Below, in pieces: positions 23,775 through 34,914 of a stretch of 64,000 nt of DNA (position 1 is the first letter of the stretch; each line of letters begins with the position of its first letter). The stretch is from Halichoerus grypus. Its lineage: Eukaryota; Chordata; Mammalia; Carnivora; Phocidae. The stretch covers positions 141,808,308 through 141,872,307 of the forward strand of contig NC_135717.1 in the NCBI RefSeq assembly GCF_964656455.1, in the 5' to 3' direction. The position numbers and the translations under genes are program-made. The notes under the pieces were generated by a model. It did not search any database. It was not told the DNA's origin and saw nothing but the letters and a program-made list of their open reading frames with translations.

Positions 23775-24343
23775 TGTCTTAGCTTAGATGGCTATAACCA
23801 AATACCATCGACTAGGTGGCTTAAAAAAACAGGCATTTGGGGCGCCTGGGTGGCTCAGTCGTTAAGCATCTGCCTTTAGCTCAGGTCATGATCCCAGGGT
23901 TCTGGGATCGAGCCCCGCATTGGGCTCCCTGCTCAGTGGGAAGCCTGCTTCTGCCTCTCACACTCCCCCTGCTTGTGTTCCCGCTCTCGCTGTCTCTATC
24001 TCTGTCAAATAAATAAATAAATAAACAAACAAACAAACAAACAAACAGGCATTTATTTCTCACAGTTCTGGAGGCTGGGAAGTTCACAGTGCCCCTGATT
24101 TCCTCATTCCGTCCCTTCAGCTCGCTTCCTGGCTTGCAGCCTCTGCCTTCTGCATGTGTGTACTCACCTGGTGAGAGAGTATTCTGCTCTCTTCTTAGAA
24201 GGGCATTAATCACAACATGGGGCCCCCACCTTCATGACCTCACCTGAATCTAATTACCTCCCAAAAGTCCAAATACTATCATGTTGGGGGCCGGGGCTTC
24301 AACATATAAATGGGAAGGGGAGAGACACGTTCAGTCCAGAACA
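23775..24343 (-). mobile_element. MaLR-type solo LTR (antisense) with a nested SINEC
   Basis: On the plus strand it starts TGTCTTAGCTTAGATGGC and ends GACACGTTCAGTCCAGAACA, the reverse complement of the 54.8 kb LTR (TGCTATGGACTGAATG to GGACTAAGACA). Internal CTCACAGTTCTGGAGGCTGG, CTTAGAAGGGCATTAATCAC and CTTCATGACCTCACCTGAAT fit. This is an old non-coding fossil LTR with no internal retroviral genes. The family name is from memory. Confidence 0.65.
23839..24042 (+). mobile_element. SINEC (sense) inserted in the LTR
   Basis: GGGGCGCCTGGGTGGCTCAG head and an AAATAAATAAATAAAC tail that grades into (AAAC)n. A 12-bp duplication AAACAGGCATTT lies at 23827-23838 and 24043-24054. It is younger than the LTR. 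Confidence 0.95.
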
Positions 24344-24848
24344 TATGCCCATCTTAATATTCTGCTATTCACAGTTATCATTTGAATGCCAATTTGGCAA
24401 TACTGGGAACGTGTGTGACATCAGAAGAAATGAATGTCTACATGATCCAGAATACTTCATTTATCCAGAGGCATGTATCTGTCAGCCTCAACTAACTACA
24501 TACAGTAGGTCTGAGAAGCTGGAGTGATGCAGAATTTCCCTTTGGGCCATCCAAGTAAGTATCTCATCATTCCTTCAGTAATGTGCGTTAAGTTTTACTG
24601 CCTTATTTATCTTCCACGATTCCTTCACAAAAATTCCCTTTTCTAGAGAACAAACACTGTATCAAAGAAGGAAAGTAAATGAATCCTATACTTTTAGGTT
24701 AAAAATTAGTAAGTTTGGGGCCTAAAGGAGTAAACTTCAGTTATCTGGAAGTTTTACTTAGGTGGAACATCTCCTCCACACTTAACGGTAGACAAATGCA
24801 GCGTTACTTGGGCCACTGAAATCTGTACGAAAACCTCAACGCACGTAC

Positions 24849-24932
24849 TTTAATAATAATGGGTAAGCAGAGTGTGTTTAATAATAACGGGTAAGCAGAG
24901 TATGTTTAATAATAATGGGTAAGTAGAGTATG
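24849..24932. repeat. Minisatellite, 3 x 28 bp
   Basis: Three tandem units of TTTAATAATAATGGGTAAGC plus AGAGTGTG, starting at 24849, 24877 and 24905, with one to three changes each. There are no spacers, so it is not CRISPR-like. Confidence 0.95.
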
Positions 24933-25442
24933 TCTTCAAGACATTGAAAGCTAATTTTGAGCACAATTTTCTCTGTGTGCCTGAAATTTGAGTTCTGCCA
25001 CATTCCCAAATCCCTCTCACTAATCCCACTTAGAGGCAAAGACTGTAAGGAAAGGGGATTCGGGATGCTATCATTACTCCCTTATGAGAGCCTGTGAAAA
25101 TTCTAGGTCTATAAAGAAGTTTTGGCTGTGCAGTACAGAGCACTGAAAGGTAATCTGAATGCCACAGTCATTATCTTTTAGTTCACCGGCACAGCATGGG
25201 AAGGAACAGAATATTGCTAGTACTTTCTTGTAATTCTATCTACGGGTATTCTCTCTTCAGTACTAAGAAATTAATAATAAGCACAACCATTTATTAAACA
25301 CCTGCTATTTTACAATAACTGTGGTAGACCCTTAAAAATACATCCCTTAAATTAATCTTCAGCAACATTAGTATACATTCCTTTTGTAAGCATTGGACAA
25401 AGTCATCTCTCTCAGCATAACATGCATTCCTGGTGTGGCTTC

Positions 25443-25468
25443 CGTCTGTCTGTCTGTCTGTCTGTCTT
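25443..25468. repeat. (GTCT)n microsatellite
   Basis: Six tandem GTCT/CTGT units. Confidence 0.95.
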
Positions 25469-25569
25469 TTGAAGACTTTGCAAGCACCTCTGCATCCTTT
25501 GTCCCTTACTAGTTCAAATTCCTCAAAGCTTGCTACGGTCCCCATCACAGACCTATGCACTTGCCCTCT

Positions 25570-25945
25570 GGGTAGCATAGTGATTAAGCTGAAGGCCTCA
25601 AGAATCAAGCAGCCTGAGTCTCAATCACTTTATTTAGCTTCTTTATCCCTCAATTCCCACATCTTCAAAATACTAATAGCATCTGCCTCGAAGTCTTGTT
25701 TTGAGGACTAATTGAAATGAAACAAGAAGAGATCCAAGCAAAACGCCTGGCTATATAGTAGTATATGTAAGGTAATGCAGTGTAATGTAGTAAATGCTCA
25801 ATGCGTGAGCCATTGTTACAATACTTAAACTATCTTACCATAAAATATCTGCTTAATGTCTATCTTCCCTAGACTGCAAGCTCTACCTCTGGCCCTTGAC
25901 TTGGTACCAGGCACAAAGCAGACTCATTCACTTTTCCTTGAATGG
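25570..25945 (+). repeat. MIR (sense) followed by an L2 3' end
   Basis: GGGTAGCATAGTGATTAAGC and GCCTGAGTCTCAATCACTTT, then TTTTGAGGACTAATTGAAATG and TGTAGTAAATGCTCAATGCG, follow MIR order. From about 25855, TTCCCTAGACTGCAAGCTC and ACTTGGTACCAGGCACAAAG fit the L2 3' end. Confidence 0.75.
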
Positions 25946-25984
25946 CTAAGAGAGGGAAGAATCGAAGGAATGAATCACCGTACA

Positions 25985-26430
25985 ACGTGAGTGTCATTAT
26001 TCCTGTATTAAGAATGAAAGAAAGAAAGTGTGGACAGAATAAGAAATATCTGAAGCTTCCACAGATAGTAAGTGGCAGAAGTGCAATTCAAATCCCCATC
26101 TGTCAAAATCTGAAGCTTGTACACTTTTCATTTATTGCACTGGGAAAAACGCATGCCCTGGGGAGAAGAGGTGGAGAATAATCAATCAGGATTGAGCACT
26201 TATATGGGCCTGGCAGTGTTTTGAGCACTTGCATATGTTTTCCCAGTTCATTTTTAGAGCAACCTCAAGACGTAGAGAGATATTATTTTCAATTTTACAG
26301 ATGAAAACTAAAATACAGAGAAGGTAGGAACAGGCCAAGTTGACATAGCAAGGGAGAGGGAGGGATAGGTAGGACTTGAACCCAGCCATCTGGATCCGGA
26401 GCTCTTACCCCTGACTGGCATATACATGCC
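25985..26430 (-). repeat. Two MIR copies (antisense)
   Basis: First copy about 25985-26140: AGTAAGTGGCAGAAGTGCAAT and TCAAATCCCC. Second, clearer copy about 26185-26430: TTTTACAGATGAAAACTAAA, ATACAGAGAAGGTAGGAAC and GGACTTGAACCCAGCCATC. Confidence 0.75.
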
Positions 26431-26439
26431 TCTCCCTGT

Positions 26440-27264
26440 TCTGTGATGCTTAACAATGAAATAGCACTACAAAGGAGTAAAAAAATAAAAAATAAAAAAA
26501 ATAAAAGTCGCTCTTGGTTATATTTTCCCCAGTCAGCAATTTAGTACACTTTTGATAGCTGCATACAAATAAAATAAAATAAAAACAATGAACATCTACA
26601 TAATCTCTAATCCCTATCTTAAACTTTTACTGAATCCTAAAGTCACTCTGTAGCTTTTCTAATCTGTTATTCAACTTTTGCCTGTACATTTCCAGTAATC
26701 CAGTAGTAAGATGTTCACTAATTCCTGGAAGGCATCCATTTGAATTTTGAGCAGAATAGATGTAGAGAATTTTTTTCCTAAGTAAAAATCTGTCATCTTG
26801 TGTCATCTGCTCACCTACCTAGTCTTAGTCCCTTCACATGCAACATGTGAAGACCAACCAGTAATTTATTCAGCACACATCTGAGCACTTACCTTTCAGG
26901 CACTGTGATAGGTAATGGGAACACAAAGATGAACATAAATAACCTAATTTTGTTAGGATGACAGCAGTGTAAAAAAAAAAAAAAAGTCAGTCTTGTATGC
27001 TAAGTACTCCAATAGAATTATGGGGAAAAAAGTGTTATTCAAGCATCAAGAAAAAAGTGATTTGGGGAGTGTGGGTTGGCAAATGAAGTATGTATACAGG
27101 AAACTTTTGGTTTTGACCTCCAGGCATCTCTAAATGCATCTTGCTTCTAGAGAATACGAAAATAAATAGTCTCTGCCTCTTAGTATAGCCTGAAGACAAG
27201 AAATATTATCTGTCTCTGCCCCTGGGAGTAGGGTGGGAGTATAGAACTTACACAACTCAAGGAA
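26440..27264. other. Unassigned intronic sequence
   Basis: A-rich low-complexity runs at 26478-26506 and 26570-26590, a fragment of the old unassigned repeat near 26865-26955, and a poly-A run at 26971-26986. No gene. Confidence 0.45.
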
Positions 27265-27500
27265 GAAATAATTATCATTGTTGAGTGGTTGCTAGGATGA
27301 CCTGTTCTAAGTACTTCATACATATTAGCTCATATAAAGCCAATATTTTGTGAAGTCAGTGCTATTTTTGTCATTTGCCCTTTTACAGATAAGAAAATAG
27401 AGATTCAAAAGTGTCTGGTAACTTCAGAAGTTGCAGAGCTAGTAAATGGAAAAGCTGGGATTCAAAACGAGGGAGGCTGACTCTGGAATGCATCTTTGCC
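27265..27500 (-). repeat. MIR (antisense)
   Basis: TTTTACAGATAAGAAAATAGA, GCAGAGCTAGTAAATGGAAAA and GGGATTCAAAACGAGGGAGG lie in reverse-complement MIR order. Confidence 0.8.
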
Positions 27501-27654
27501 ATTTAATACACCCCTATTCCAGCCCAGGACTGAGTCATGATGACAGGGCCTCTCTGAGGTTTTCAAGGTGGCTGAGTGGGGCCGGTGGGGCAAGTATTCA
27601 CTGGGCAGTATGACCAAGAGCAGTAAATAGCTAGGGCTGGCTCCTTTTTCCTGG

Positions 27655-27677
27655 TGAATGAATGAATGAATGAATAT
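27655..27677. repeat. (TGAA)n microsatellite
   Basis: Five TGAA units. Confidence 0.9.
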
Positions 27678-27759
27678 TTTATTCATTGCCCCTAAATTTT
27701 GTCTCTTATGCTGTAACCTGCCATTCAAGCCAGGTATAATTTTAGAATACTGATATGGT

Positions 27760-28330
27760 TTCTTTAATCATTTGCAACCCCGCCTAGTTCTATGTCATCT
27801 ATACAAATCTTCCACAACTCTCATCCAAAATATCGGTAACCACGGTGAATAGGACAGAGAACCAAACTGCCTTGGAGTAGTGTTTCAACCACTAGAAATC
27901 CAAGAGTATGATCATCCACTTCACATATTTCTACATTTTCCACAAGGCTTCTCTAAAAGTTATGATGTCATGAGTATAGTATGGTCATAGCACACACCTG
28001 AAATTTGACAAGATCTATTCTTAGTGATCTCATGTAGGCTCTGTGTGATCACCACTTTCTTTTATAAATAAGCGCCAAAATCCTACCAAAATCCCATTCT
28101 TCTATTAATATTCTTAGATTTTTCTGTCAGCAAGCAAAAACAAGTAGTTTCCTAAAACACTTTTCTCACCTTTTTGGAATCAAGGATATTTGCCTATCAG
28201 CAATTACTGCTCTTCTCCAATTTTCCTCAAAAGATCACTTTCAAGAGTCTCTCAGCTGTATTTTCCCAATTCCCTCATTATTATTAAATAGACTCAGCTG
28301 GGATTTAATGGTTTTCTCCCCCATCTAAAC
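27760..28330 (-). repeat. Possible very old CR1/L3-type LINE fragment (antisense)
   Basis: Several phrases fall in the order of the CR1-like ORF2 reverse complement known from amniote genomes: GTCATCTATACAAATC, GGACAGAGAACCAAACTGCC, GATCTATTCTTAGTGATCTC, TGTGTGATCACCACTTTC and CTTCTCCAATTTTCCTC, spread over about 570 bp. Identity is low and the consensus is recalled, so this is a proposal. Confidence 0.45.
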
Positions 28331-28894
28331 TGGGGGCTTAACTTGTACTGCTGTTTTGTGATTCCCTTCATTCTAGCCTTTTTTGGTTAAAGATAATTAT
28401 TTCATAGGAAAAAAAAAAACAGATTTTATACTGAAATCTCATAACTATCACCACACTGGCCAAGTAAACAAAAATAGCAGAACTAGTTGGACTTGAAATA
28501 GCTACAGTGTTTCTAAGGGAAATTGCCATCAGTTTAAAGAAGGAGCTACAGTTTTCTGTCCAAGATAAATAACTATCTGAGTATAACTTATCAAATAAGT
28601 CTTAATTCAACATAATTTTTTTCAAGTAGTGTTTGGGCATATTTATTTTTTTATTAGACCAGTCTTCAAATTCAGCTAGCACATAATGTTAGTAAAAATC
28701 ATAAAACAACTTGTCTACCAACTAGCCCAGAAGTAAATCATTGATGTAATCAATATGACTTTTAAAGTGTGTTCCCACTTGCCAACACAGAGTGATTTCA
28801 AATTAAATCCATTTTAACTTGCTTATCAGGACACAGCTTCATCATTCATCCATTTGTAGTTGAAAAAAAGGGGGATGAAGCAGTGTAGCTTATT

Positions 28895-28925
<31 letters not shown>

Positions 28926-31725
28926 GAAACTCTGCTAGACCCCTCCACACACAAACACACATACGCGCACACACACACACACACACAAAACCTTTTTTTT
29001 TAAACCTTTTCAGTTGTATTTTGGCATTAGCTTGCATGGTTCAAATAACAAGTTAGAATAGCAGGTGGATGTGAACGATGAAAGTAGGCCATGATATCAA
29101 CAGCAGCACGTCACACCCTCTCTTGGCCGTGGAGAGCATGCCACTTTTAGGAGTCGGCTACACATACACAGACACACAGAAGCAAAGTGATAAAGTGAGG
29201 CAGCCACCTGTTTCACATTATTATAGGTTGGAAGCTCTTTTTGTTTTAAGCACTACATGTGTCCATGAGAGGTAGTCGAGGTAAGTCAATTTCATTCATT
29301 CATTCAATCAGCAAATATTAGGAGTGTGCCGACTCTGTGCCAGACAATGGGTTGAGCTCTACCTAAACAAGTCCAGCACCTTGATCTGATGAAGGCTGTA
29401 TCCTAATAGACTGATATCAAGACTAAGATAAGAATTCTCTCCAAGAGGTATTGGCTTTGCACCTGTAATAGCATCCCTAATACCCAGTATACAGCTTCCC
29501 ATTTAATACTATTCATTCAATGTTTCCTTTTCCTTACTAGTCCTAGTTAAGCCCTAGTTGTGATCCCTGAGGAAGCACTCCAAAAGCAAAAACACTAATT
29601 TCATAAATGACTGGAGCACACCAAATATATCTCAGGGCTTGAATAGCTAGCGCACCAAACTAGAAGGTATACACCAGATTTATTTTTCTTTTTCTGGAAG
29701 CTCTATCATTAATGCCTTGATTTCTTTTCAATTTTAAAACTGTACATATAACTCCCATTAAATGCAAAATACCTTTTTTTAATAATCAAAAGATTTCTAA
29801 AATTTGGGTCCTTCTTATTGCAGCTTTTCATCATCAAAGAAAAAGAGAAGATGGACGTGGCGTAATTCTGAGTCCTGGAAAATGTTCTGTAACTATATAC
29901 TGCGGAATGAAAGACACAAATATTGATTTGTCAAAAAAAAGTTCAATAAAAATATTTTTTTTTAATGTGTAGTGAAGCTCACAGAAAACATGAGAAATCA
30001 AGAAAGCACTTAATGTTTGTAGACGAAAACATACCTGGCTGCTGCTGTGAGAACGTTTTAGAACAAGAGCCATAAGACAGAGTCAATCCCTCTTTTCCTT
30101 CCTCCCCCACCTGACCATCAGGGCATACATGTGTGAAACAACAGAAGAACTAACTTAATTTTTGTTTTCCTTCTTCCTCAATCGCTCCTCATGTTAAAAG
30201 AAATAGCAAAGAGAGAGAGGAGGGGCAAGCCCCTTTGGACTGTGAGCAAAAGCAATTTTCAGGCAAATACAGATTTTATAAAAACTGGCAAATACAGTTG
30301 ATCAGAAAACTATAGGCTGCCCAAGGCCTGAATTGGGAGATACATAAAGTAATAAGCTAAAAAAAAAGCTAAAAAAATAAAAAATAAAAAAAAATAAAGT
30401 AAGCTCTGCATGCCTTGAAAAGTGAAAGGAGAAGAAAGAAAAATTTTATTGTATCACAAATTCCATGAAAAGTGTGGCACCCATAGGATTTTCATTTGCA
30501 TTCAATTTTGCACCCATGTTTTTTTTCCATAAAGTTATAATCCACAAAATAAAAGCTATTGTTTTTATATTAGAATTCTTAAAGGACTAAAAGTTTTATT
30601 TTATTAAAAGGGAAAACACAGCAATATTGAAAACAATAAGATATTGTTTAATCAATATCTTAGATTACTACTCTTATCAGAAACCAAGAAATCAAGATTT
30701 CCATTTATACTTTTGTGACTTATCCAAGTTGCATCTAACTCACAGAAATGTTAGATGACTGATACCAGTGTTTTATTTTATGTAGGCACCTAATACAGAT
30801 AGATTGTAAAAGATTGATCATGTCATCAACAAAGTCTCAAATGTTTAAAATGATACAATTTTAATTACTCCTAGAAATTGTTTTATTTATCCATATTTCT
30901 CCAAGACCTGGTTTTGTGTTATTTGTTTATAAGCCTTGATTTAAAAAAAAAAAAAAAGCAATTCTGATTAAAGTTACAGAGAAGTAAAATTTTGAAGAAT
31001 TTGGTTGTATTATCTTTTCTGACCTTGAGATGGAAAGTGAAGGAGAGTTGGAGCTACTGTATTTAAGTGCCTAAATCCATGAAGTCTTGAATGCAGTGAA
31101 GTATTCCTATGTCCTTTGTTATGAAAGTGTTAAGTATCATGGATTGCATCCTGCTTTGTTCTCTTGAGTTTAGCTGAAGGTCATTCCCGGTTTTAGAGAT
31201 TATAATCGGGGCAAACTAACCTCTCGTGTAGGGAAGAATTGCTATACCATTTTAAATTCTGGCAGAGAAGATTCCACACTAATCTCCTTATCAGCCTCTT
31301 CTCTCTGCCACAAGGGTAAATTACAGGTACTATTTTCTACATCACTAATATAAAATATTAGATTAAAAAAGACTATATCTCATATTATGACCACTTGGGT
31401 TCAACATGTAGATTTATGCATAGTGACGTGTAAATTACAGTGCTCGGTATGTCTTTGAAAATCTAATTATATGATATTTTATCCTAGCAATAAGAAGAAA
31501 AAGCTGATCTATCTATTTTCTTGGTATACTTAAAACCAAATTTCTATCCTAGGATGCATATTTGGAGTGTTACTACTTCTTGGTAATTTTTCTTTTTGAT
31601 CATTTGTTTGGTTCTAGATGTATTAACGGGATGGTAGCCAAGTTGCACACGTACAAGTTGCTTTTATGTGTATTCTTCCCTTTATCCAGAATGCTGTTCC
31701 TAAAAGTTGTATTAATACATCAGAA
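28331..31725. other. Mostly unassigned intronic sequence
   Basis: Holds a GT tract and a CA tract (28895-28990), A-rich runs at 30358-30402 and 30942-30957, and otherwise diverged AT-rich sequence. No gene or named repeat. Confidence 0.4.
28895..28990. repeat. (GT)n and (CA)n tracts as an imperfect inverted repeat
   Basis: A GT tract (about 28895-28920) is followed 27 bases later by CACACACAAACACACATACGC, which runs into a pure CA tract to 28987. The two tracts are mutually complementary and could pair on one strand. Confidence 0.9.
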
Positions 31726-31729
31726 CTCA

Positions 31730-32310
31730 GTTTAAATTTTGCTTTTTCATGGACCATTCCTTGACCAACACCATCTAAATAGGTCCTTCCCCATTCTTTT
31801 CCATCCTCACATCATTTTTATTGTCTTCATAGTACTTAATGTTTTCAACCAATCTAAAATCCTCATCATAATTTACATCATCTGATCCCTGGCCACCAAC
31901 TTCAAACATTCACTTTCCACCACTCTTCCCTGTGCTCTCGTTTTCATGTGGACCTTCCTGGATGTTCCTAAGATGCATAGGTGACATCCTTCTCTAGAGG
32001 GCATTCCCCCAGATATCTGCAGAGTTTGCTTCCTCATTTCCTTTGGGTCTTTTCTCAAATGTCATCAACCCAGGAGGGAGGGCCTTTCTTAACTATCGCA
32101 TCGACAATAGCAGCCCCTGCCCCTCTCCTTGATCCAGTATTACCTTTTCTCACTGGCACTTACAATTGTACGTGTATGCGTTCTGTGTCTCACTTGTTAG
32201 CGTGTAAACTCCATTAAACTTTATATCTTTTGCTCATTAGCCACAAAGCTGAAAATAGTGCTTTTCATAAGGCTGGCACGCAATACTTATTTGTTGAATT
32301 AATTAATCAG
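31730..32310 (+). repeat. L2 3' region (sense)
   Basis: TCATGGACCATTCCTTGACCA, TTTCTCAAATGTCATCAACCC, GGCCTTTCTTAACTATCG and TAGCGTGTAAACTCCATTAAA precede the terminal TTATTTGTTGAATTAATTAA. This follows L2 3' end order, with some repetition that may mean two fragments. Confidence 0.7.
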
Positions 32311-32365
32311 TCCCTTACTTATTATCTGTTTCCCCCACTACACTCTTAAGGACCAAAGCAGAAAC

Positions 32366-32522
32366 TTTGTTTATATATATAAAATATTTGTTTATATATT
32401 ATATATAAAATCTTGTGTGTATATACATATATATACACATATATATGATATATATATTCAACGAATGAATTTATTGAATGAGTGAATTATTTGTGTATAT
32501 GTGTGTGCATATGTGTGTGTAT
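32366..32522. repeat. AT/TG-rich low-complexity tract
   Basis: TATATA, ATATAT and TGTGTATATG runs, partly symmetrical. Probably a decayed microsatellite. Confidence 0.9.
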
Positions 32523-32539
32523 GGATTAACCTCTCTCTC

Positions 32540-32660
32540 CCCATGGGCTCTAACTGCCACAGAGACTAGAATTATGTCTGTTTAGTTCACCACTCTGTTA
32601 GCCAGTTAGCCTTTCCACAGTAGGGTCTGGCTTATACCAGGCACTCAATGAGTAAGTGAA
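32540..32660 (+). repeat. L2 3' end (sense)
   Basis: Ends CTTATACCAGGCACTCAATGA and GTAAGTGAA, the L2 3' end pattern. Confidence 0.55.
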
Positions 32661-32664
32661 GAAT

Positions 32665-34085
32665 CCAAAGGACTGGGACCAGAGTGAACAGGGGCCTGCT
32701 CTGGCCATAGCCATTGAGAGACCTGCACGGGGTTAATATGAGGTCTTAATGGCAGGTGGAAAAGAGTTTGGAATATGCACAGAGCAGTGAAAACCTTAAG
32801 TCCCTCTGTTCATCTTTTCAGGGCCCAGCCTGATCCTGGCAAAGGCTCCCTTCCCAAACAAGATCCAAGAAGCTGGTGCAGACTTCTGAGCTTATTACTT
32901 TCAGGTATCTTCTGAATTCTGGGAGGACTAAATCTTAATTTCAATCTACAGGTTTGATTTCTTTGCTTAAAACCTTTGCCCTTAAGATTCCAGATAAATC
33001 GGTTTATGGTGCCAAAGGGCATCAAACAAGAAGATTTAAATTTTAGCATAAAATCTCCCACTCACTAGTAGAGTAACCTTGAAAATACTTACAGCTTCTT
33101 CAACGTTTTTCATTTGAAAAGGAAAGATGCTAGAAAAAAAATCAAATTATGGATTTATGCATTCAGGTTTGCTGAGATGCCTTCGGGAGGCTTTGTCAAG
33201 CATTTTCTTTCCTTCTCCTTTGCCTACTTGCCCCAACCCCTCTTGGTTACTAATCACAGCTTCTGTGAGCTATGGTTACTGACAGGAATCTGTCAAGCAC
33301 ATAGGGGGAAAGAAAGGTTAAGAACCACTGGCCTGTGTTCTTCCTGCCATCTTTCCAGGGCCAAAATTTCGCGAATCTATGTACTGGACCTTGGTTCACG
33401 ACTGAATCCCTCTCTTTTAACATTGCTTAAATTACTGCAGTCCTTAGTTCACATTAATTTTTGATCTTCTCCTGTGAGTCAGGAACTATGGCAGGCACTG
33501 AGAATACGAAAATGAATTTAGAAATGGTCTCTTCCCTCAAGGGGCACCATTCAATAAGGAGATAGATGCAACAGCATGTGAGAAATGCTTTGATGGGGCC
33601 AAATCAGTGGGTGACCTCTGGGCACATCAAAGGGCACCCAAACAACCTGGGAGAGGGCCTAATCTGGAAAATCTTCCAGTAGATGACCCAGAAACTGAGT
33701 TCTAATTTCAACTAATTGAATTATAGACTGTTAAAGTTGCACAGTGTTAAAATCATCTAATCCAAATTCCTTACAGAGCACAGAGGAAAACTGATGCCCA
33801 AAGATGCTAACCAAGCCATACAAAGTGAGTATCACAGTTATAAGCAGATAGGACCCAGATATGTATTATCGGGCTGCCTTTTTAAACAGACTTGTATTTT
33901 TTTTGTAGGAACATTTTTCAGAACCCTTTCTTTCATTGGTTTAGTGATGCAATTAATCAATTAATTAATCATGTTTTAATAAGGTAGAGGGAAAAATATT
34001 TATACACACTGACTTCATGTACAGCAATGGTGCCAATAACTCATCATCCATAAATTACAGACTTTGCAGTTAGCTGCTGGTTAAT
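32665..34085. other. Mostly unassigned intronic sequence
   Basis: Contains a fragment of the old unassigned repeat (33480-33560) and a MIR-like antisense piece (about 33720-33880). A plus-strand frame at 33114-33464 (KRKDARKKIKLWIYAFRFAE) has no recognised homology. Confidence 0.4.
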
Positions 34086-34089
34086 TTAT

Positions 34090-34181
34090 TCAGTTACATC
34101 CAGTCTCATTTTGCCTCTTGAGCTACTTACTAAATGGACCTAATCACACTGGAAAGGACAGGTACAGTCTGCGAACAAGAA
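34090..34181 (-). ncRNA. MIR618: Diverged counterpart of the MIR618 locus (probably not a functional miRNA here)
   Basis: Human MIR618 is, from memory, in LIN7A intron 1 about 2 kb downstream of the transcription start, on the same strand. This segment sits about 2.0 kb inside the intron from the LIN7A start codon. Its minus strand aligns with the remembered human precursor through TTCTTGTTC, a CTGTCCTT block, CAGTGTGATTA and TAGCTCAAGAG. The stretch matching the mature arm is 34148-34170. Compared with the human mature sequence, two seed positions differ and the 3' arm no longer pairs well with the 5' arm. I see homology of the locus, but the hairpin seems eroded or never formed in this lineage. 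The human sequence is recalled, not looked up. Confidence 0.55.
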
Positions 34182-34189
34182 CAAACTTT

Positions 34190-34914
34190 AAGAACAGATT
34201 TAGGTCTGATTGCACTTCCTCTCCACAGCTGAGTCAGGAATCTCAGGGCCAAAGTAAAATCCAAAAAGTAAAATATTTTTAGTAGTCCTAATATATAAAA
34301 TTGCTCAGGTAGGCAATTTTCTTGGAGTTTGTTTTTTCTCCCAATGTAGTCGTTTTACTTGGGATATTTAAAGGCTGATTTAGTAATGGGACAATATAAG
34401 AGCTCATTACATTAAAACAGAAATTCGTGGGAAATCCATAATTTCTAATAGCTTGCCATCTGTTTGGCTCTTAGTGGCAATGGATTTATCCTGCTTAGTG
34501 TAGATGATGATACTGGGGTGAAATCATGGATTATAACCTGGATTTCTGAGCTCTTTTTTTACTGTTATTAATTTAGTAGCTTGCAAATCATTTCCCAACA
34601 TAAAATTATTACTTTTTTCTTCTTCTTTTTTTTTTGTTTTTTGTTTTTATTTTTCAACTCTTACCCCAAGTAAGATTGCTATGGGCACTCCATAATATCT
34701 GTTCTGGCGCCAACAGATTGCCTTAAAGTCATCCACAATCTCTCCAAATTAAAACCCCACTGAGTTCACTGGCTTTTGCATTGTACTCGCAGCAGGATGC
34801 TCTTTTGCTTTGCCCCACAGTCCAGTTTAATCCGCTAGGAAGAATATTTTTAGAGGCACATCGGACTAAATCATCTTCGACTGAGCACACCATTTCCAAA
34901 TGGCCGCCCAGGGT
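34190..34914. other. Intronic DNA between the MIR618-like segment and the CpG island
   Basis: AT-rich, with a pyrimidine/T-rich tract at 34615-34655. No repeat was recognised. The lack of repeats near the promoter may reflect constraint. Confidence 0.45.

Noticed and set aside
24849..24932. CRISPR-like repeat
   Set aside because: The units are directly adjacent with no spacers, and the genome is mammalian. It is a minisatellite.
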